64,000 nt of DNA, from NCBI GenBank assembly GCA_932521035.1, contig OW051497.1, positions 11,036,001-11,100,000 of the forward strand, in the 5' to 3' direction. The position numbers and the translations under genes were made by a program. The notes beneath the pieces were generated by a model. The model worked only from the letters and a program-made list of their open reading frames with translations, had not been told where the DNA came from and did not search any database. Of this stretch, positions 23,900 to 36,992 are shown in pieces (position 1 is the first letter of the stretch; each line of letters opens with the position of its first letter). Source of the DNA: Oscheius dolichura (Eukaryota > Nematoda > Chromadorea > Rhabditida > Rhabditidae).

Positions 23900-25600
23900 T
23901 TAATTTTAAAAAATAGAGAGGAAGGTTAGAATAGAGAGTTGGGAAATCATGTCGCAGTGAGAAAATATTCGACGCGATTGGGGGCTCATGTAAGCAATGG
24001 CAACGCGAAATCCCTATTGTTTATCTCATCGGCAATCGCTATCACAGACAGAATTGAGCACTGATTTCAAATGTTTCCCAGATTCAAATTGGTTTAAGAT
24101 GAGAGGATATAAAAGAAACGAGGAGGAACAGAAGGTTGGAACGCCTCATGCGACCAGCTGGATGTGTTGTCCAACTTTTCGCAACAGTTTCGAAATGAGA
24201 AATTTGGACTTACGCACTGGTCACAAGAGAGGTATTGGCGCCAAAAGATAAGGAATGATTTTATGGGCCATATGACAGCCTATATGAATAGTAATGACTC
24301 ATTCGCTACGGAGGTTGGGAATATTGGGCAATGACAATAGATGCTTTTTGCAGTGATCTGGCAAAAGGGTCTGCAATGGATGACATTTGCAAACGTTTTT
24401 CGAGCTTTTTATGCAGGCGAAAATGGTATAAACATTTCCAGGTTACCCAATATCGCCACAATTGGGAAATATTTCACCAGATTAGAGATCCTGCTGACAA
24501 CAAAGGTAGGAGAAAAAGAGGTAGAGAAATTTCGTTGCAGGGTCATCCACGATGAGAATTTGCAGTCGAGGGGGCAGGGATAGGCCGACAATGAAACTAG
24601 TGGGGCAGGAACGCTTGAGGTTTTGCAAAGAAGTAAATGGGGACTTTATAGTTCACTGGGAGATGTGTTTTTTGGCAGGCACACCTATGGCTCGGGGAGA
24701 GAAAAAGTACCTGCCCGCTCAAACGTTCCGATCACCTCAAACAACAAATGCGGCAATTTCCTAGAGTCTGTCATGTTATCATGCTACGAACGATCTCCAC
24801 TATTTACAGACCAAGAACGGGGAGGGCCTGATTCAATCTTTTGGATATCAGCCAAAAACCAAGGAACGCCATGCTGCTAGGTGGTTAAAAGCTCCCATGA
24901 CGCTATAAACATAGACTGTTCTGAATCACGGGCGCGTGGGTGAAGTGGTGGGTTGAACTGGGCAAAACGAACGGCTTTCGCAATTTGTTTACCCACGTGC
25001 AATAAAAGCAACGGTCAAGAGTTTTGGAAGCTGTAAGGCGGAAGGGGACCAAAAAGAGCAGTGATTGATTTAGCTACCTCACGGTATGCATCAAAATAAG
25101 ATTGATCGAAAACATGTTATGGGGAAAGATGAACGACATCCTCTTTGCAGACAACAAGATCAACAACAGCAACGCGACAAAACAAAGCTTACTCACCTTT
25201 GACAGTGCAGAGGAGGAGAGATCGTCCAGGAAAGTGCAAAATGTTGCCGATACACTTATATTAGCATCATTGGGACAGTGATAACCCCAAAAAAAGGTCT
25301 GTGCCTTGGTTTCTGAAGGAGAAGTGCTGCCATGAAACGTAATAGTGACTTCGCATATCGCTAAACTTATATCTGATACGGAACAAGGTTAAAAACTCGA
25401 ATAATCTCAAGTAATGCAAATGGGGGGTCGTTTTGTAGCGCATCGTCTGCTGATCACGATGACGTTGCCCATAGCCTCAGGGCATTCCGTATACGGGAGT
25501 AATGGCCATTTGACAGAAACCGTTGGATCCTGTCAAGTTGACAAGCGATTGACAGGATCGACTCATTTCCCATTCAGTCTTCAAGCTGCGGAGGCCGAAG
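23900..25600. other. Intergenic, nothing supported
   Basis: Several plus-strand open frames of 60-85 codons overlap in different frames without motifs, as expected of noncoding sequence. No RNA gene seen. Confidence 0.45.
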
Positions 25601-25611
25601 GCGGTCGGCTC

Positions 25612-26660
25612 TTCTTTTCTTCCTGGAGGATGCTGGAGCTGTAGCTGCTGAGTTTCCGGACCATCAGGATGGGCTCAAGATGCGCTGTAGCCGTGGCTGG
25701 AAGAAGAAGAGCGTCATTCTTCCTTCAGAAGACCAGGAACACCACGACAAAGGATACTACGACGACTGGAGGCACAGCTTGAGCACAAGTGGCGTCTATA
25801 GTGCGAAGTTGGGTCCAGGAAGCACCGGATCAGGAATGCAAGAAACTGTAACGTCCACGAATACGATCAAAAAGAAGATTATGACGACTGGAGGCACAGC
25901 CTGAGCACAAGTGGCGTCTATAGTGCGAGGTTGGTGCCCACAATGTTTCAGACTAAGGATAGAAAAGCTGTTGTTTTAGGTATGATGCTCACCGTCCCCC
26001 CAGAAGACAAGAATACCAGAAAAAAACGCTACTACAATAACCAACACAAGCAAAGAAGAAAGAATGGATGTGCCACGACTATGGAAGTATTGGTGGATAG
26101 GATCGCTGAGCACAAGTGGAGTCTACAGTGCACCCCGACACGCAGTTATAGGAAAACATCCGATGATTGATGAGGTGACATCATTACCAAAGAAGATCTG
26201 GAACGCCAGGAGAAATGCTACGACAATGAACAACACTCTTCATGCTAGGAAAGAAAGAAAGAATCCATAAGAAAAGTAAAGAATTATAAAAAAGCGAATG
26301 TTTGAATTGTCACCGTGCTTGTTACGTTGTTCCACGTTGTTCCAGCTAGTCCTTGAATTGAGCAATGCGGCCTCAAGCTGTTCCATGCGGTAAACCAGGA
26401 CTACAGTGAGAAAGGGGGTTTCTTCCTTCCTGGAGGATGCTAGAACTATTGCTGCTCAGTTCTCAGGCGATCAGGATGACCTCAAGATGTCATGTCGGCT
26501 TAGCTGGTAGCAGGAAATGGGGGCGAGAAAGGGCAATTCTGGAATAAATATGGAGATCAGAAGAGAGGAAGAGTGGAATGGGAGTGTTGAGTACAAGTTC
26601 AGTGTACAGGGAGACGGGTTGGAAGTTCCAGACTGGAAAGACTTCCAGGCGTAGTAATTG
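25612..26660 (+). repeat. Degenerate direct repeats of two sequence types
   Basis: One element (GGCACAGC(T/C)TGAGCACAAG then TGGCGTCTATAGTGCGA) occurs at about 25762-25812 and 25882-25934, with diverged copies at about 26105-26133 and 26586-26612. It is preceded by another shared stretch (AGAC/ATC...GGAACACCAC...CTACGACGA) near 25729, 26001 and 26190. A second element (TCCTGGAGGATGCT, ending CTCAAGATG) occurs at 25621-25681 and 26430-26490. It looks like a decayed tandem duplication or satellite remnant. No coding frame is conserved between copies. Confidence 0.7.
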
Positions 26661-27236
26661 TTCCTGGAGAATGAACGCAAAGTCCTCAAGTTCATTAGGG
26701 CAATTTATGACAGTGTTTCTGTCTGTAAGCCGTATGTCTCTTTCTCGGAATACCAGTCTATTGCCGTAAAATGACTTGGAATCTCTTTATTTTCGCCATC
26801 TATTGTTTACCCTCCCGCGGTAGTTCAGTCCCCCTTAAGTCGAACGTTTAGGGGACGGTAGCCTTCGGAGGATTTCGGCACAGTTACGCTAATCGTGGGG
26901 AGGCGTGGCTGGAGGAGGCTAATTCCGGCCAGGCGAATCCCGACTTTTGACCTGGTTCTCATTCAGACAAACACTGCCACTTTCGGCGCGACTCTCCTCA
27001 TTTGTCGTCACTCTCAAAAGAGTCATAATCGAACTGACCTCCAATCAATGCCCATTACCATATGTTGTCTTTGCGAGGTTTCACTTTTGCCTTTTAAAGT
27101 CTTCCGGCTCACGTCGATTATCAATCTAGATAGAATCTGCCCCCCTCAAGACGACTATCAATCCAGATTAAGGACCTCTCTATGCAAATTCTTTGACCAT
27201 ATGGTCCCGCGGAACTATCGAGATCGACCTCTGTCA

Positions 27237-30200
27237 ATGTGGTGGCTCCTTCTGCTGCCGATTGTAGCTGCCGGTCCCAGTCAGCGGGGTAAATGTTCAC
27301 TGGAATGCTTCGTCCGCTGTATGCAGTCAGGAACGGTGAGTTTTTGATCCTTTGTCCCGTCTCAGAAGAGCAGTTCCATTTGTGACAATTATCCGAAGAA
27401 AGCCAGCGCAAGGTGAACGCCGAGTTACTTTCTGTCCAATTACCTTGCGACTGTTGTTCATAATTGTGGCTGGTCTTTGTGGCGGCCGGATGGATAAAGG
27501 GCGGCGTGGTTTTAAGATTCAACGAAATAGACCCTCCTGGCAAAACAACCATACAAGTTTTAGCCGTCGTCGGCGCAGTGCAATTGCCCGGTAGAAAGGG
27601 TTCCAAGGAGGTGTTCCTCCGTCGAGGCGAAACTTTTACGAGGTTAGGGCACTTTACCTCAAGTTGTGAATTGTTATTACTGACCTAAAAACATCGATGT
27701 AATCCTTCATTTTTAGCGGAAATAATACCCGACATCGCCGATGTTCACACAGATTACGTGGACTCACATACGATTCGAATAACGATGGCACCTTTGCCAG
27801 CAGCTTTTGCCTATATTTTTGAATATTCAACAATCAGTACGCAGCCTGATGATTGGTATTTTGCTGTAGGTCACTCTTCTATCCGTTTTATTCGTGATTT
27901 AGGGAGCTTCTGCCAATCCTACAGTAACATTTGCTGTACTTGATCCCTGTAGAGATTATCAGTTCAGGTAAAAACACTAGCTAGCTAAAATAGCTGAAAA
28001 CATTTAGGGTGATAGTCGTTGTCAGGAGCACAGATCCAGAGGACCACCTGGTTGTATTCCGCCCTCGAGCCATCCCAGTAGAACTGCCTCCCTTTTCTTT
28101 AAATCCAACCCAAATTTCTGTGGATATTCCCCCAAGAAATGCCACGTTAGCCGATATGCTCAAGGTTTATGTGAGATGGACACTACCCAGGTAATTGCGG
28201 CGTCATGCATTCCTCAATTGATGATTCCTGTAGGGGATACTCCGACGGCGATATTTATGGCTACGAAGCTCCGGCCCTGTACCCTATTCAATGTCATACT
28301 CCTGAAGAGGAATTACCCCAGCCGAAGATTGTATAACATAGTTTTTTGGATTAATTGAGGCTAGTTTTCTAGGAAATAATGAGGTCTGGCGGACGGTTAG
28401 CCATTACTTTGCCGTCTTCGGTATTGGAAGCGAGGTGCAGGTTATGGGCAGAGGTTAGGATGTTACCGAGGTATGGAAGTGGGAGAGGGTTCACTAAAAC
28501 GGTTAAGATGTGTTCGTCTAGAACCTCACAGCATTCAGAAAAATATTGAAATAGACTGTGAGAAAACCCCGTCAATAGAAATCTGCAGCAAAGGTGGTGA
28601 CGCTCCCTGGCCATTAATTTTATTTGCAGATATAAACCCCATTTGTACAGAATCTGTCGAGATCAATGGTGTTAAAGGGAAAGCTGAACTTTCCTGGACA
28701 TCCCCAATTGTAGACGCCAAGCCCCTGTACTATCACTTGCGATACGGTCCTGCCCAGATGAAGGTGTCTTTTTAATCTATAGTATCAAACCTTTTAGGGC
28801 TCTCCTCCTTTTGTCACCTGGCAATTGGCTACCAAAAAGGATGTAAAAGTGGACGGAAGCGTAACCTCAATCGGGGTAGAAATCCCAGAAGATGAAGATT
28901 ACGGTGTCCAGGTATTTTCCCCCTCTTTAAAAACAAGTCATTCAGGTCTGTGCAATAATGACTCCTCACAGGAAAAGAGCCAAATTCGGACTTGTAAGAG
29001 TAACTCCGTTCCAATGTACGAGTTGTAATGTTCAATGTAAGTCAATCCCTTTGATCTCTTCAAATATTTTAGCAACACTTTCGGTCGGAAGTTGCGGCCA
29101 CTGTGGAGTTATTGAGGGCACGACTGTGATGGAGAAGTCGTGGAACAAAAGACCTCCGTCAAGGACGACAAGTGATGAAGACGCGCAAGAACAAGAGGTA
29201 GGTTATATTTCACAAATTAGACTCCTCTCCGTGAGACTGCGAACATATTGACCTAGGTGATTCCTCAAACCGTCTTCAATATCGGCGCTGACTTGACGGT
29301 AAATCAAAGTAAAGGCGAGAAGAAATCCGCGGGAGGGACCAGAACGCATACAGTCAAGTCGGTAGACACTGTTGGAAGGGTAACTAATAATGCGAGGAGA
29401 GAATACAAGATGATTTAAGGTTCCTGTTGGTCCACTTCCAATTGAGCGGGCTGAAGAGATCAACCGAGCCGAATCTCCTAGTACTACCACTGTTGGTGTA
29501 CCTTCCACTTCTTCTCCTTCTTCTACAACTACAACTGTTTCAACTACTACAACAGAGTCAACGACTACAACCACACCAACAACAACTACACCACCTGAAA
29601 CCACAACGACTGCGCCTCTTCCCAGAACAGCTCCAAAAGAACTGGCGGCTAAAATAGTAGAAGTCGGAACGGATCTCCACCATCTACCAGAAAAGGAACT
29701 AGTCAACAACAGATCTATCACAGACGCTTTCGAGAAGCTGAAAGTTTGTCTCTTCTTGTTCCAGCTAATAACAATTGTAGGCTGGTTTGCGAGGAGAATT
29801 AGCCGCCCTGAATAACAAGCTTCATGAACATTCCGAGGAGAAGATCCAGAAAATAAGCACTATAGAGCCAATTGTGTTAAACACCACCATTCAAGCCATC
29901 GAGCTGTCAGTTTACTGGAATTCGACGCAACAGACTTTTAGAAAGCCGGAGACTGTCAATCTTGTGGCGACTGACAGGGACCAGCATATAAGAAAAGCAA
30001 CAAAGGCTGCACTAATAGACGAGGAGAGGGCTGTTTCTCCAAGGATCAATCCTTCTGGAAAGAAGTGTCTCCTTGCTAATGGAGTAGTGTGTGCCCTTGG
30101 CTGTCTGTCAAAAACAACGTTAGGCAGTCTCCTTTTCCTTGAAAGAAATTGATTCAGGTGTGTCTGCCCTCCGGAAACGCATGATCTTGCCCAAAACGGC

Positions 30201-31054
30201 GGCTGCACATTGAAGAAGCAGAAATCTCATCATTGTCTGTCAAGTGCGATCTTGAGTGCCACATGGGATCCAATGACAATGAACATCCTTGTGAGAAGTG
30301 AATTGGCAGCCCGACATTTGAGAACAGCTCCCGTAAAGGATAGGCTTTTTGTGGAATTTGGAAGAGTCGTCGATCATGGCTCCCTCTCGTTCGTCGACAA
30401 GTTCCGACAGAAAATGGTTGTTGGGACAGAGGTGATCCGGCTGCTATACACAATTGAGAAGGGGAAATTTTAGAAGCTCCTAAAATCTGGAATCTTCAGT
30501 AAAGAGCCCTTCATCTTCCATGTGAATGAGACTATTGACATTGAAAGTAAATCCTATGGCATGAGATTATGCACATTCGAAAAGGATGCCATAAAGGTAT
30601 ACTTACCAGGTTGTTATAGCATGTTAATTCCTCAGGATGCCTACCAATTTGACTGGGACGGCGCGGATGATGGAGAGATCGTAGCAGTGACCCAGTTGTC
30701 CACAGTCCATTTCACTAACGACTTACATGGACAACTTGACGACGTCTACTGGGCCACGGTTTTTCAAGTGGGGAAAATAGTCCTCCTCGTATTATTGGTA
30801 AAGACCCCATGAAGTGTGGGCATGCCCAAAAACTTCAGGTCCTTATAATGATTGGCCTAATTTACCTCAATTGCACCAGGATCAAAGCTCTTTACGAGCG
30901 GAAGAGAACCCACTATTTTAGGCCTTACATGGTTGATCCCCAGGTAAGGGAGCATCATCAGAGGACACAAATGCAGGTGCACCTTGCTCCCGGCCTTCAT
31001 AGGATCAACCCAGCCGCTGCGGGATACTATGACTCGAGAAACAGAGTTGTTTAA
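27237..31054 (+). CDS. Large extracellular fibronectin-III protein, possibly anosmin/KAL-1-like
   Basis: Starts with a signal peptide (MWWLLLLPIVAAG) and a Cys-rich segment (CSLECFVRCMQSG, intron 27336-27365, then SICDNYP). Several exons then have fibronectin-III character, such as LDPCRDYQFRVIVVV, LKVYVRWTLPR and KAELSWTSPIVDAKPLYYHL. A short CTSC...SCGHCG segment and a Thr/Pro-rich mucin-like linker follow (about 29475-29635), then a helical stretch, an EGF-like Cys cluster (CVCPPETHD...NGGC, near 30160-30210) and further beta-rich sequence. The last frame (ending SRNRVV*, 31054) is not in phase with the preceding exon near 30770. So there is an unseen intron, a sequence error, or a separate downstream gene. 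The anosmin resemblance covers the first half only and is tentative. AATAAA lies at 31083-31088. Confidence 0.65.
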
Positions 31055-31082
31055 GCTTTAAGACTATTCACACGTGTACAAT

Positions 31083-31088
31083 AATAAA
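31083..31088 (+). terminator. Polyadenylation signal AATAAA
   Basis: AATAAA about 30 bases after the stop at 31054, within an AATAATAAATAAT run. It supports transcript termination for the fibronectin-III gene. Confidence 0.6.
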
Positions 31089-31099
31089 TAATTTCTATA

Positions 31100-33290
31100 T
31101 TTACACTAGGGGATATTCTGAAATAAGGCACAATTCCTAATCCGGCTTTAGGGACACCCGCTCGATGATCCTTGATATTCGAGAAATTTTTAGACTATAT
31201 AAATAACTAGGGGGTATCACTCGTCATGCATTATATAATGTTATACGACGTCAAATTCCGTCACTCTTCCCATGGTACAGATTAGGACGCGTTTGTTTTA
31301 CCTCTGCTCCCCTCATTCGTCTGAAACCAGAGCCACAAACTTTTGCCATGTTTTTTCCTCTCTCTCTCTCTCCCCCTGTGATCAGAGATTACTTCCTTTC
31401 TCCCCGTATTATTACAACGAATCTTCTCGCCTCTGAAATATTTCAAAACACCTCCCTCAAATTGTACTATATAGCGTGATAGAACATTTCGTATTTCTTC
31501 ATGTAGATTGAATTTTTACATGCATGCCAGTTTGACGCGAGCGAAGGAGATTCAGAAATGTAAACATAAGGAATAATTTATTAGCCGGAAACATGCACTC
31601 CTTTTGAAGAATTCCTTTTTTGACCAATGATGTCATAATTCTCATAGGGGCCATAGTTTGTTGTTGATTCTTTGCGCAGTGCTTGAATTTATATCGGGGA
31701 ACAACAGCTCCCCCCATTTTCATTTTAATGGCCCACCCTCAAAAGGGCAAGAGCTATTAGGCGTCATTCGCTCACCTAGTTATTTTGTCGACGTTCCAAT
31801 TGACGAAAGTTGACACCTTCTTATATCTAATTGGACGTGGAGTTAGATCTATTACTACTCCTGCTTCTTGTCCATTTGTTCCTGATGAAAATAACCTGAT
31901 GGAGTAGGAGTACGACGGAGACGCAGACGACGTGCCTCACGTCACTCGCCGCCTCGCATTGATCGTGCTCGTGCAGCTATCGTGGCAGTACAGATTTCAT
32001 GCATCAGAAGGGGGCCTCTATTAGTTAATTACACCCACCGTAAGGATGTTATGTGGTTACCTCATTCTCTCCTATTCATTTTCATAATGCGAAAGGTGTA
32101 GATGGCGGATCGGGCTTCTCTCAGCCAGGCCATTTGCGGAAGAAGCCCATTATAAACCCCTGTGAATTCCCCCGTGGTCGCATACTCTCTTATTATTTCT
32201 GTTTGCTTTGCAGCTCTTCGATCCCAAATTACTCCTCTGCCATTATTCCCCTGGTGGCTAATTATTTTGCTCGTTCACCTTTCAGGAAATCACACCTTTC
32301 TTCAAATTGTCTAGTAACCTGCCCAGGCTGTTATTTCTTATTTCTCCTGTCTACTACCCGGCCTTTTGATAAAATATGTTAAGGATAGAGCGGATCCAAA
32401 ACGTTTTAAGCTGCTCTCAATCCGCTGAAAAACTTCTTATGTAGGCGGTTATGGAGACATTTTTGGTCGCGAAACATAAAGGAGCCAGAGTTTGCAAAAC
32501 ACCCGATGGCGAAGATCCCTTTCCCAAAAGGACTACGACATTTTCTTTCGGGACAAACTGCGTACTGGAAAATATTTGTAAACCTTTCTCTCATTAGAGA
32601 GTTTTCATAACCCATCACCTCCCCCGATGAATACTATAAGGGTAAATATTTATTCCCCAGTCGAAGCTTCTGCAAGCCGACCATAGTTTTTTCGCTTTGT
32701 TTTGGCCCTTTCCCACTCTGAATATTTGATGTCATTCTCACGACAGTGTTCGCACGAATGTCATTCTATCGGTAGTATTTTTGTAGTTGTTTGGGGACTA
32801 CAAAAGCTCACGGTAGGAAGTGGGCGTGGGTAGTTGGTGTGATCCTTTTCCTTGTCTCCGCTTTGCTTCAATGGATTCCGGGGAATATTCGCCGTAATTA
32901 TTCCCTTTCATCCAAAAAAGGACTTCATCAAAGGAGAAAATTTTCTTCCTCGAAGAACAAAGAAGTACATTTCGTCTTTCAGTGGACACAAGTAAAAATG
33001 TTGTTGCTCATTCCACTTCCCGATCAGAATTCACTCTCATAATTTGCATTTGATTCATTTGCGGCGCTTCCTTCCGCTTTGGCCCACCTTGACTTCTGTT
33101 AATCAAATTCTCTGCTCATCCCTACTACTCCCCTAGTATTCCCTACTGAAACATACCCCGTTGTAATCGATTTGCCCCCCTAGGCTTCATTCAAGGGCTT
33201 CCGGACGTGTCCTCCTCTTATTTTTGGGCCTTATTTGCTCACGGTCACTAGTACTAGTGAATATTTTAAAGGTGCCGCAAACACCTCCTG
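31100..33290. other. Intergenic, nothing supported
   Basis: Contains a CT-rich run near 31357-31377 and scattered open frames without motifs. It probably includes the promoter of the neurensin-like gene; I see no specific element. Confidence 0.45.
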
Positions 33291-33297
33291 GGCAGCC

Positions 33298-34524
33298 ATG
33301 ACAGGCTTCCGGTTGGGTTCGGCCAAGAAGGAGAAGCTCTCTCCACCTGTGAAGCCGACGGCTCTCGTGGATGAGGTCTGTTTGTTCCCATTCTAATCAA
33401 TTATTAAAATAATTTTAGGTTTCTGCCCCACAAGGCTTTGGTATACGCAACTATCTGCACCAGTTCTACCTCTCTCCCACTGTTGAAGACATCGAGCAGA
33501 GTGGTGCATGGTACCTCCTTCCCCAACAGCAGAGCAAACGGGGAGGACTCTTCTTCTGCCGTATTTGCACTGTTATCGGTAAGTTTCAAATTCTTTCCTA
33601 ACTCTTCTGTAATCGGAAGTGACCGTATCTCTTCTTAGAATACGATGTGATATACATCCGGGCACGTAGGCCTCCCTTTCCCCCTAGGCTAATTGAATCT
33701 GAGGATCAGTGAAGTGTGCCCCCATTTCAAGTGACATCATATCAGTATGATTCTCATTTCTGAGCTGGATAAAGAAACCACTCAAAGGTTATTAACGCGA
33801 CTAATCACGTCTCCTCCCTCACTAAAGGGTACAGCTGACTAATCCCTTCCCCCCTCGTCATCTTATTGACGGAGATAAAAGAATAGGCAAAATGGAATTT
33901 AGTTTCTCTATATTGTAAACAATAAGAACACGGAGATTTTCATGGAATCGATGATGTAATAACCTTCTCTATTCCAGGTCTACTGTTGTTGACTGGTGGA
34001 GCTCTCTCCATTATTGTGGGATACAGCTGGCCACATGAGGGAGTTGAAGAAACAATCACCAGAGTCGTTATCTATGAAGTACGCCTGGGAATGTTGCCTC
34101 CCAAAAACCCTTAAATTCAGGACGACGAAGGGGGCTACTACATTCCCCAGGACAAACTACAAATGCTTCTTCTGGATCCCATGCGCCATTGGAAAACTGC
34201 CGGCTTTTGTGTCTTCGCTTCAGGAGCCTTGTTGCTAGCCGTCTCCTTGGTCATTCCCACCGCGGCTGCCTGCTTCGGTTCCAAGAGATTCGCCAACTTT
34301 GCCAGCGAGGACAACACCCCTCATGAAGCCATCCGGATCTTCCCGCACTCGGAGAAGGGCGGACTAGCTGCTACCAGGTTAGACGGTCCGCGGAGGAGAC
34401 GGGGTAAAATGAATATTTCAGTGGCCCGGTGCCAGTGATGGAGGAGATCGCAAAAGTTCAGCCAAGCGAGAAGTCTCCAGTCTCTCAAACCGACCGCATG
34501 GATTCCTCTCCTCTTCTACAATAG
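33298..34524 (+). CDS. Neurensin-like two-TM vesicle membrane protein
   Basis: Five exons; I get about 220 residues. Exon 1 (33298-33375) encodes MTGFRLGSAKKEKLSPP. Exon 2 carries the family hallmark FGIRNYLHQFYLSPTVEDIE. Exon 3 starts after a long intron (to about 33978) and gives the first TM (CRICTVIG|LLLLTGGALSIIVGY). Exon 4 has the second TM (WKTAGFCVFASGALLLAVSL) and a cytoplasmic tail, and exon 5 ends DRMDSSPLLQ*. Vertebrate neurensins sit in neuronal vesicles and have the same order: (G)(V/I)R.YLHQFYE-type motif, then two TMs. All joins are phase-consistent. AATAAA at 34549-34554 follows the stop closely. I infer a neuronal role from the family only. Confidence 0.85.
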
Positions 34525-34548
34525 ACAGCAGACTGTAGATCACGGTGG

Positions 34549-34554
34549 AATAAA
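34549..34554 (+). terminator. Polyadenylation signal AATAAA
   Basis: AATAAA begins 25 bases after the neurensin-like stop codon, a normal spacing for 3' end formation. Confidence 0.65.
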
Positions 34555-34599
34555 CGTTTACTTTACCCCCTGTGTAAAGAACCTGACAAGGATATAATA

Positions 34600-36540
34600 A
34601 TGTTCAAATGAGAAGCGAGGAGAATAAGTGAAAAGCTAAGACGCCTTCATAACAAATCAAAACTGACAAACAGAAATAATAACGTGTAGACTGCCCGTTT
34701 TCCTAGTTGAGATGACAAATGTTTAAATTGTAAATTTGTTTTTAAACTCCCGCCGAAAGCGGCTTTCAGCCTACGGTTACTATTTTTACACATTGTTCAT
34801 TAGAAATTCACAAGGATATCTTTGGGAAATCTACTGCTTAAATATCACGTTTTAACCTCTTGATCGGAGTAACGACATCACCACCGGCGCTATCTTCAAT
34901 TCCCGGTGTATTCAAAAAAAAAGTGAGGATGACTAAGAAGATCCTGTCTAGTCCCCCAAGCCCTTGCAACCCAAGATGTTTTTATTGTTGTTGGTGATCT
35001 CTAGTTAAAAAATATATTGGTCCCATTGCACCATATTTATAGCACCATATACTCCGTCTAGATGCAGTCGCGTAGCATCTAGCTACCCAACCCTTTTCCT
35101 GTCCAGAAATGCTAAAATTATAAGCTCATGTGTATTCTTCTTCTCTGGCTAGGGCCAAACAACCTGAGTTTAGTCATGCTCAGGATATGACAGCATATCT
35201 GGCACGAGGTCTATTCTTCCTTTATCACGCTGCTAGAAGTTAGCATCACTTGCCCTTCTGGTGTTTTGTCCTCAAGAGATTGCATTACATTCAAACTATA
35301 TTACTCAGTAGTGTGGGCCATTTAGTTGCGGGATTTGTATACCACCTGCTGTTTGTTGATATATTTAACTCTATGAGGGTGTTGCCGCGATCAAATGTTA
35401 AAATGACGCCTAACATTAGATAAATTTTCTTTACTTAGGCTACTTCCCAAGCTTTCTGCTTTCAGATCAGTCAGATTTAACTAATCCTGTATGATGTCTC
35501 AAACTTTCTCACTCCTTTCCCTTGTTATTTCCATCAAGAACACTAAAAATTAACAGTTCTGAGCTTTGCAAGAGCTACCTTTCTATGAAACTCTCCAAAC
35601 GAGGGGAAATGGTGCTAAAGATACTTGTGAATGAGGGGGGTAATTGTGCTTGCGTAGTCCACTTATACTTTTTCCTAAAACTGAAAAACTACATAATGTT
35701 GATTTAAACGCTTCCCCATTGCTGAAATGTTCTCTTCCGACAGGTTCATCCGAACCCGGCCCTTGGTTGGACCCACGCTCTTTAGGTCATGAACTTTCCC
35801 CCACTCATTACATCGTTTCTTGCAAGAGCAGTGTGAAACTTATGTGTATACTAAATGTGGGAATCTACCCGTGATCCAGAATTGTTTTATACGGATCTAC
35901 GCTGGGTGTACCTCCCCGTGGAAGTCTTTCCTCTTTTTTATTAGTATCAAATATCAAGAAGCCTTACGGTTCGTATCATTGTGGGTGGGAATGATTCCAT
36001 TTTCCAGAAATAAGAGGGCAGGACTTCAAGGAGGGCATACCTTCGGTCCTTTCATTCCACTTGCTGTCTATTCCCATTGGCCTCAAAGAGCATAACACCA
36101 TCATTTTGGTGCAAAGATGTTCTATGCCCATTAGCTTAACACGTCTTAGTTAATGGTCTCTTGTCTTTAAAAATTGCGTATAAAACCCTTTTAATCCAAA
36201 GCGAGCCAGTGGGGCCTCCCTCGGGGGTGTTCCCCTTTGGTTCAGTTCAAGTGTTCGTTGTTACCGTTAACACTCTTCGATTCTTTCTAAAGATTATTTT
36301 TTCGTAGTTAAATCTGTAGCAGGAAGTATACCAACTACTTTCTCCTTGGAAAAATCATGATATGCTGGCGTAATAAATCGTAAATAGTCACACGGTTTCC
36401 AAAAGGCCGCGATTCCCACCAATCAGTACAATCTAATTTCTCGGAACCATTTGATTTAAAGCCAAAGAATCACTCTGCCTTCTTAAACAATCCTCTGACT
36501 CATTTCTTATCTTATATTCATCTCAAAAATGAATGACAGT
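34600..36540. other. Intergenic, nothing supported
   Basis: Mixed-composition sequence. Frames of 60-90 codons exist (35522-36095) but lack start context, motifs or splice partners. No RNA gene recognised. Confidence 0.45.
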
Positions 36541-36559
36541 ATATTCAGGCCCAGCCGTG

Positions 36560-36827
36560 ATGCTCGCAGTGACGGTCCTTTGCCTTCTCCTTGTCGGTAC
36601 CTCTCTTCAGTGGGCGTTTAACCCTTCTGACTTCTCCCCCAACTCTTATGATTATCAGGAAAGAAGGTAAGATGACAACTGTTGTATTAACAGCTTCAAT
36701 TTGTATCAGACCTTCACGACCTGTGGAAGAATCGGCTCCAGTTGTTGGTTACATCGCCAATCCCTTTGTCAGCCCTCTTACAAGGAAATGGAGGAAGCTG
36801 CGCAGTCGACGAGACTTTGAACAATAA
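36560..36827 (+). CDS. Small secreted protein of unknown function
   Basis: Two exons joined in phase across an intron at about 36668-36710. The product is about 74 residues: signal peptide MLAVTVLCLLLVGTSLQ, then a short mature chain with basic pairs (QERR, TRKWRKLRSRRDFEQ*). The basic sites and small size could suit a neuropeptide-like precursor or an antimicrobial peptide, but I recognise no family. TATTCAG sits 9-15 bases before the ATG and could be a trans-splice acceptor. The stop codon lies inside the AATAAA at 36822-36827. A broken copy of exon 2 lies at 41186-41290, so this gene belonged to the duplication unit of the neighbouring array. Confidence 0.68.
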
Positions 36828-36992
36828 AATATATTTGTGAATAAAGTTGTTACTTTACACCCCTCTTTCTATTTTATCTAGGAGTAGGAATACTCTCTTT
36901 CTTCGTCAAGCTGTGCAAGTATCAAATCATAAAGGTGTTCTCTTGCACAAGATTTATTACAAAAATAAGAAGGTAAGTGAAACGGGTAAGGT

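Noticed and set aside
26895..27236. Upstream extension of the fibronectin-III start
   Set aside because: The frame is open, but the signal peptide begins at 27237, so the earlier ATG would bury it inside the protein.
29203..29721. 172-codon frame on the minus strand, rich in Val
   Set aside because: It is the antisense shadow of the ACT/ACA-rich Thr linker (Thr codons read backwards as Val).
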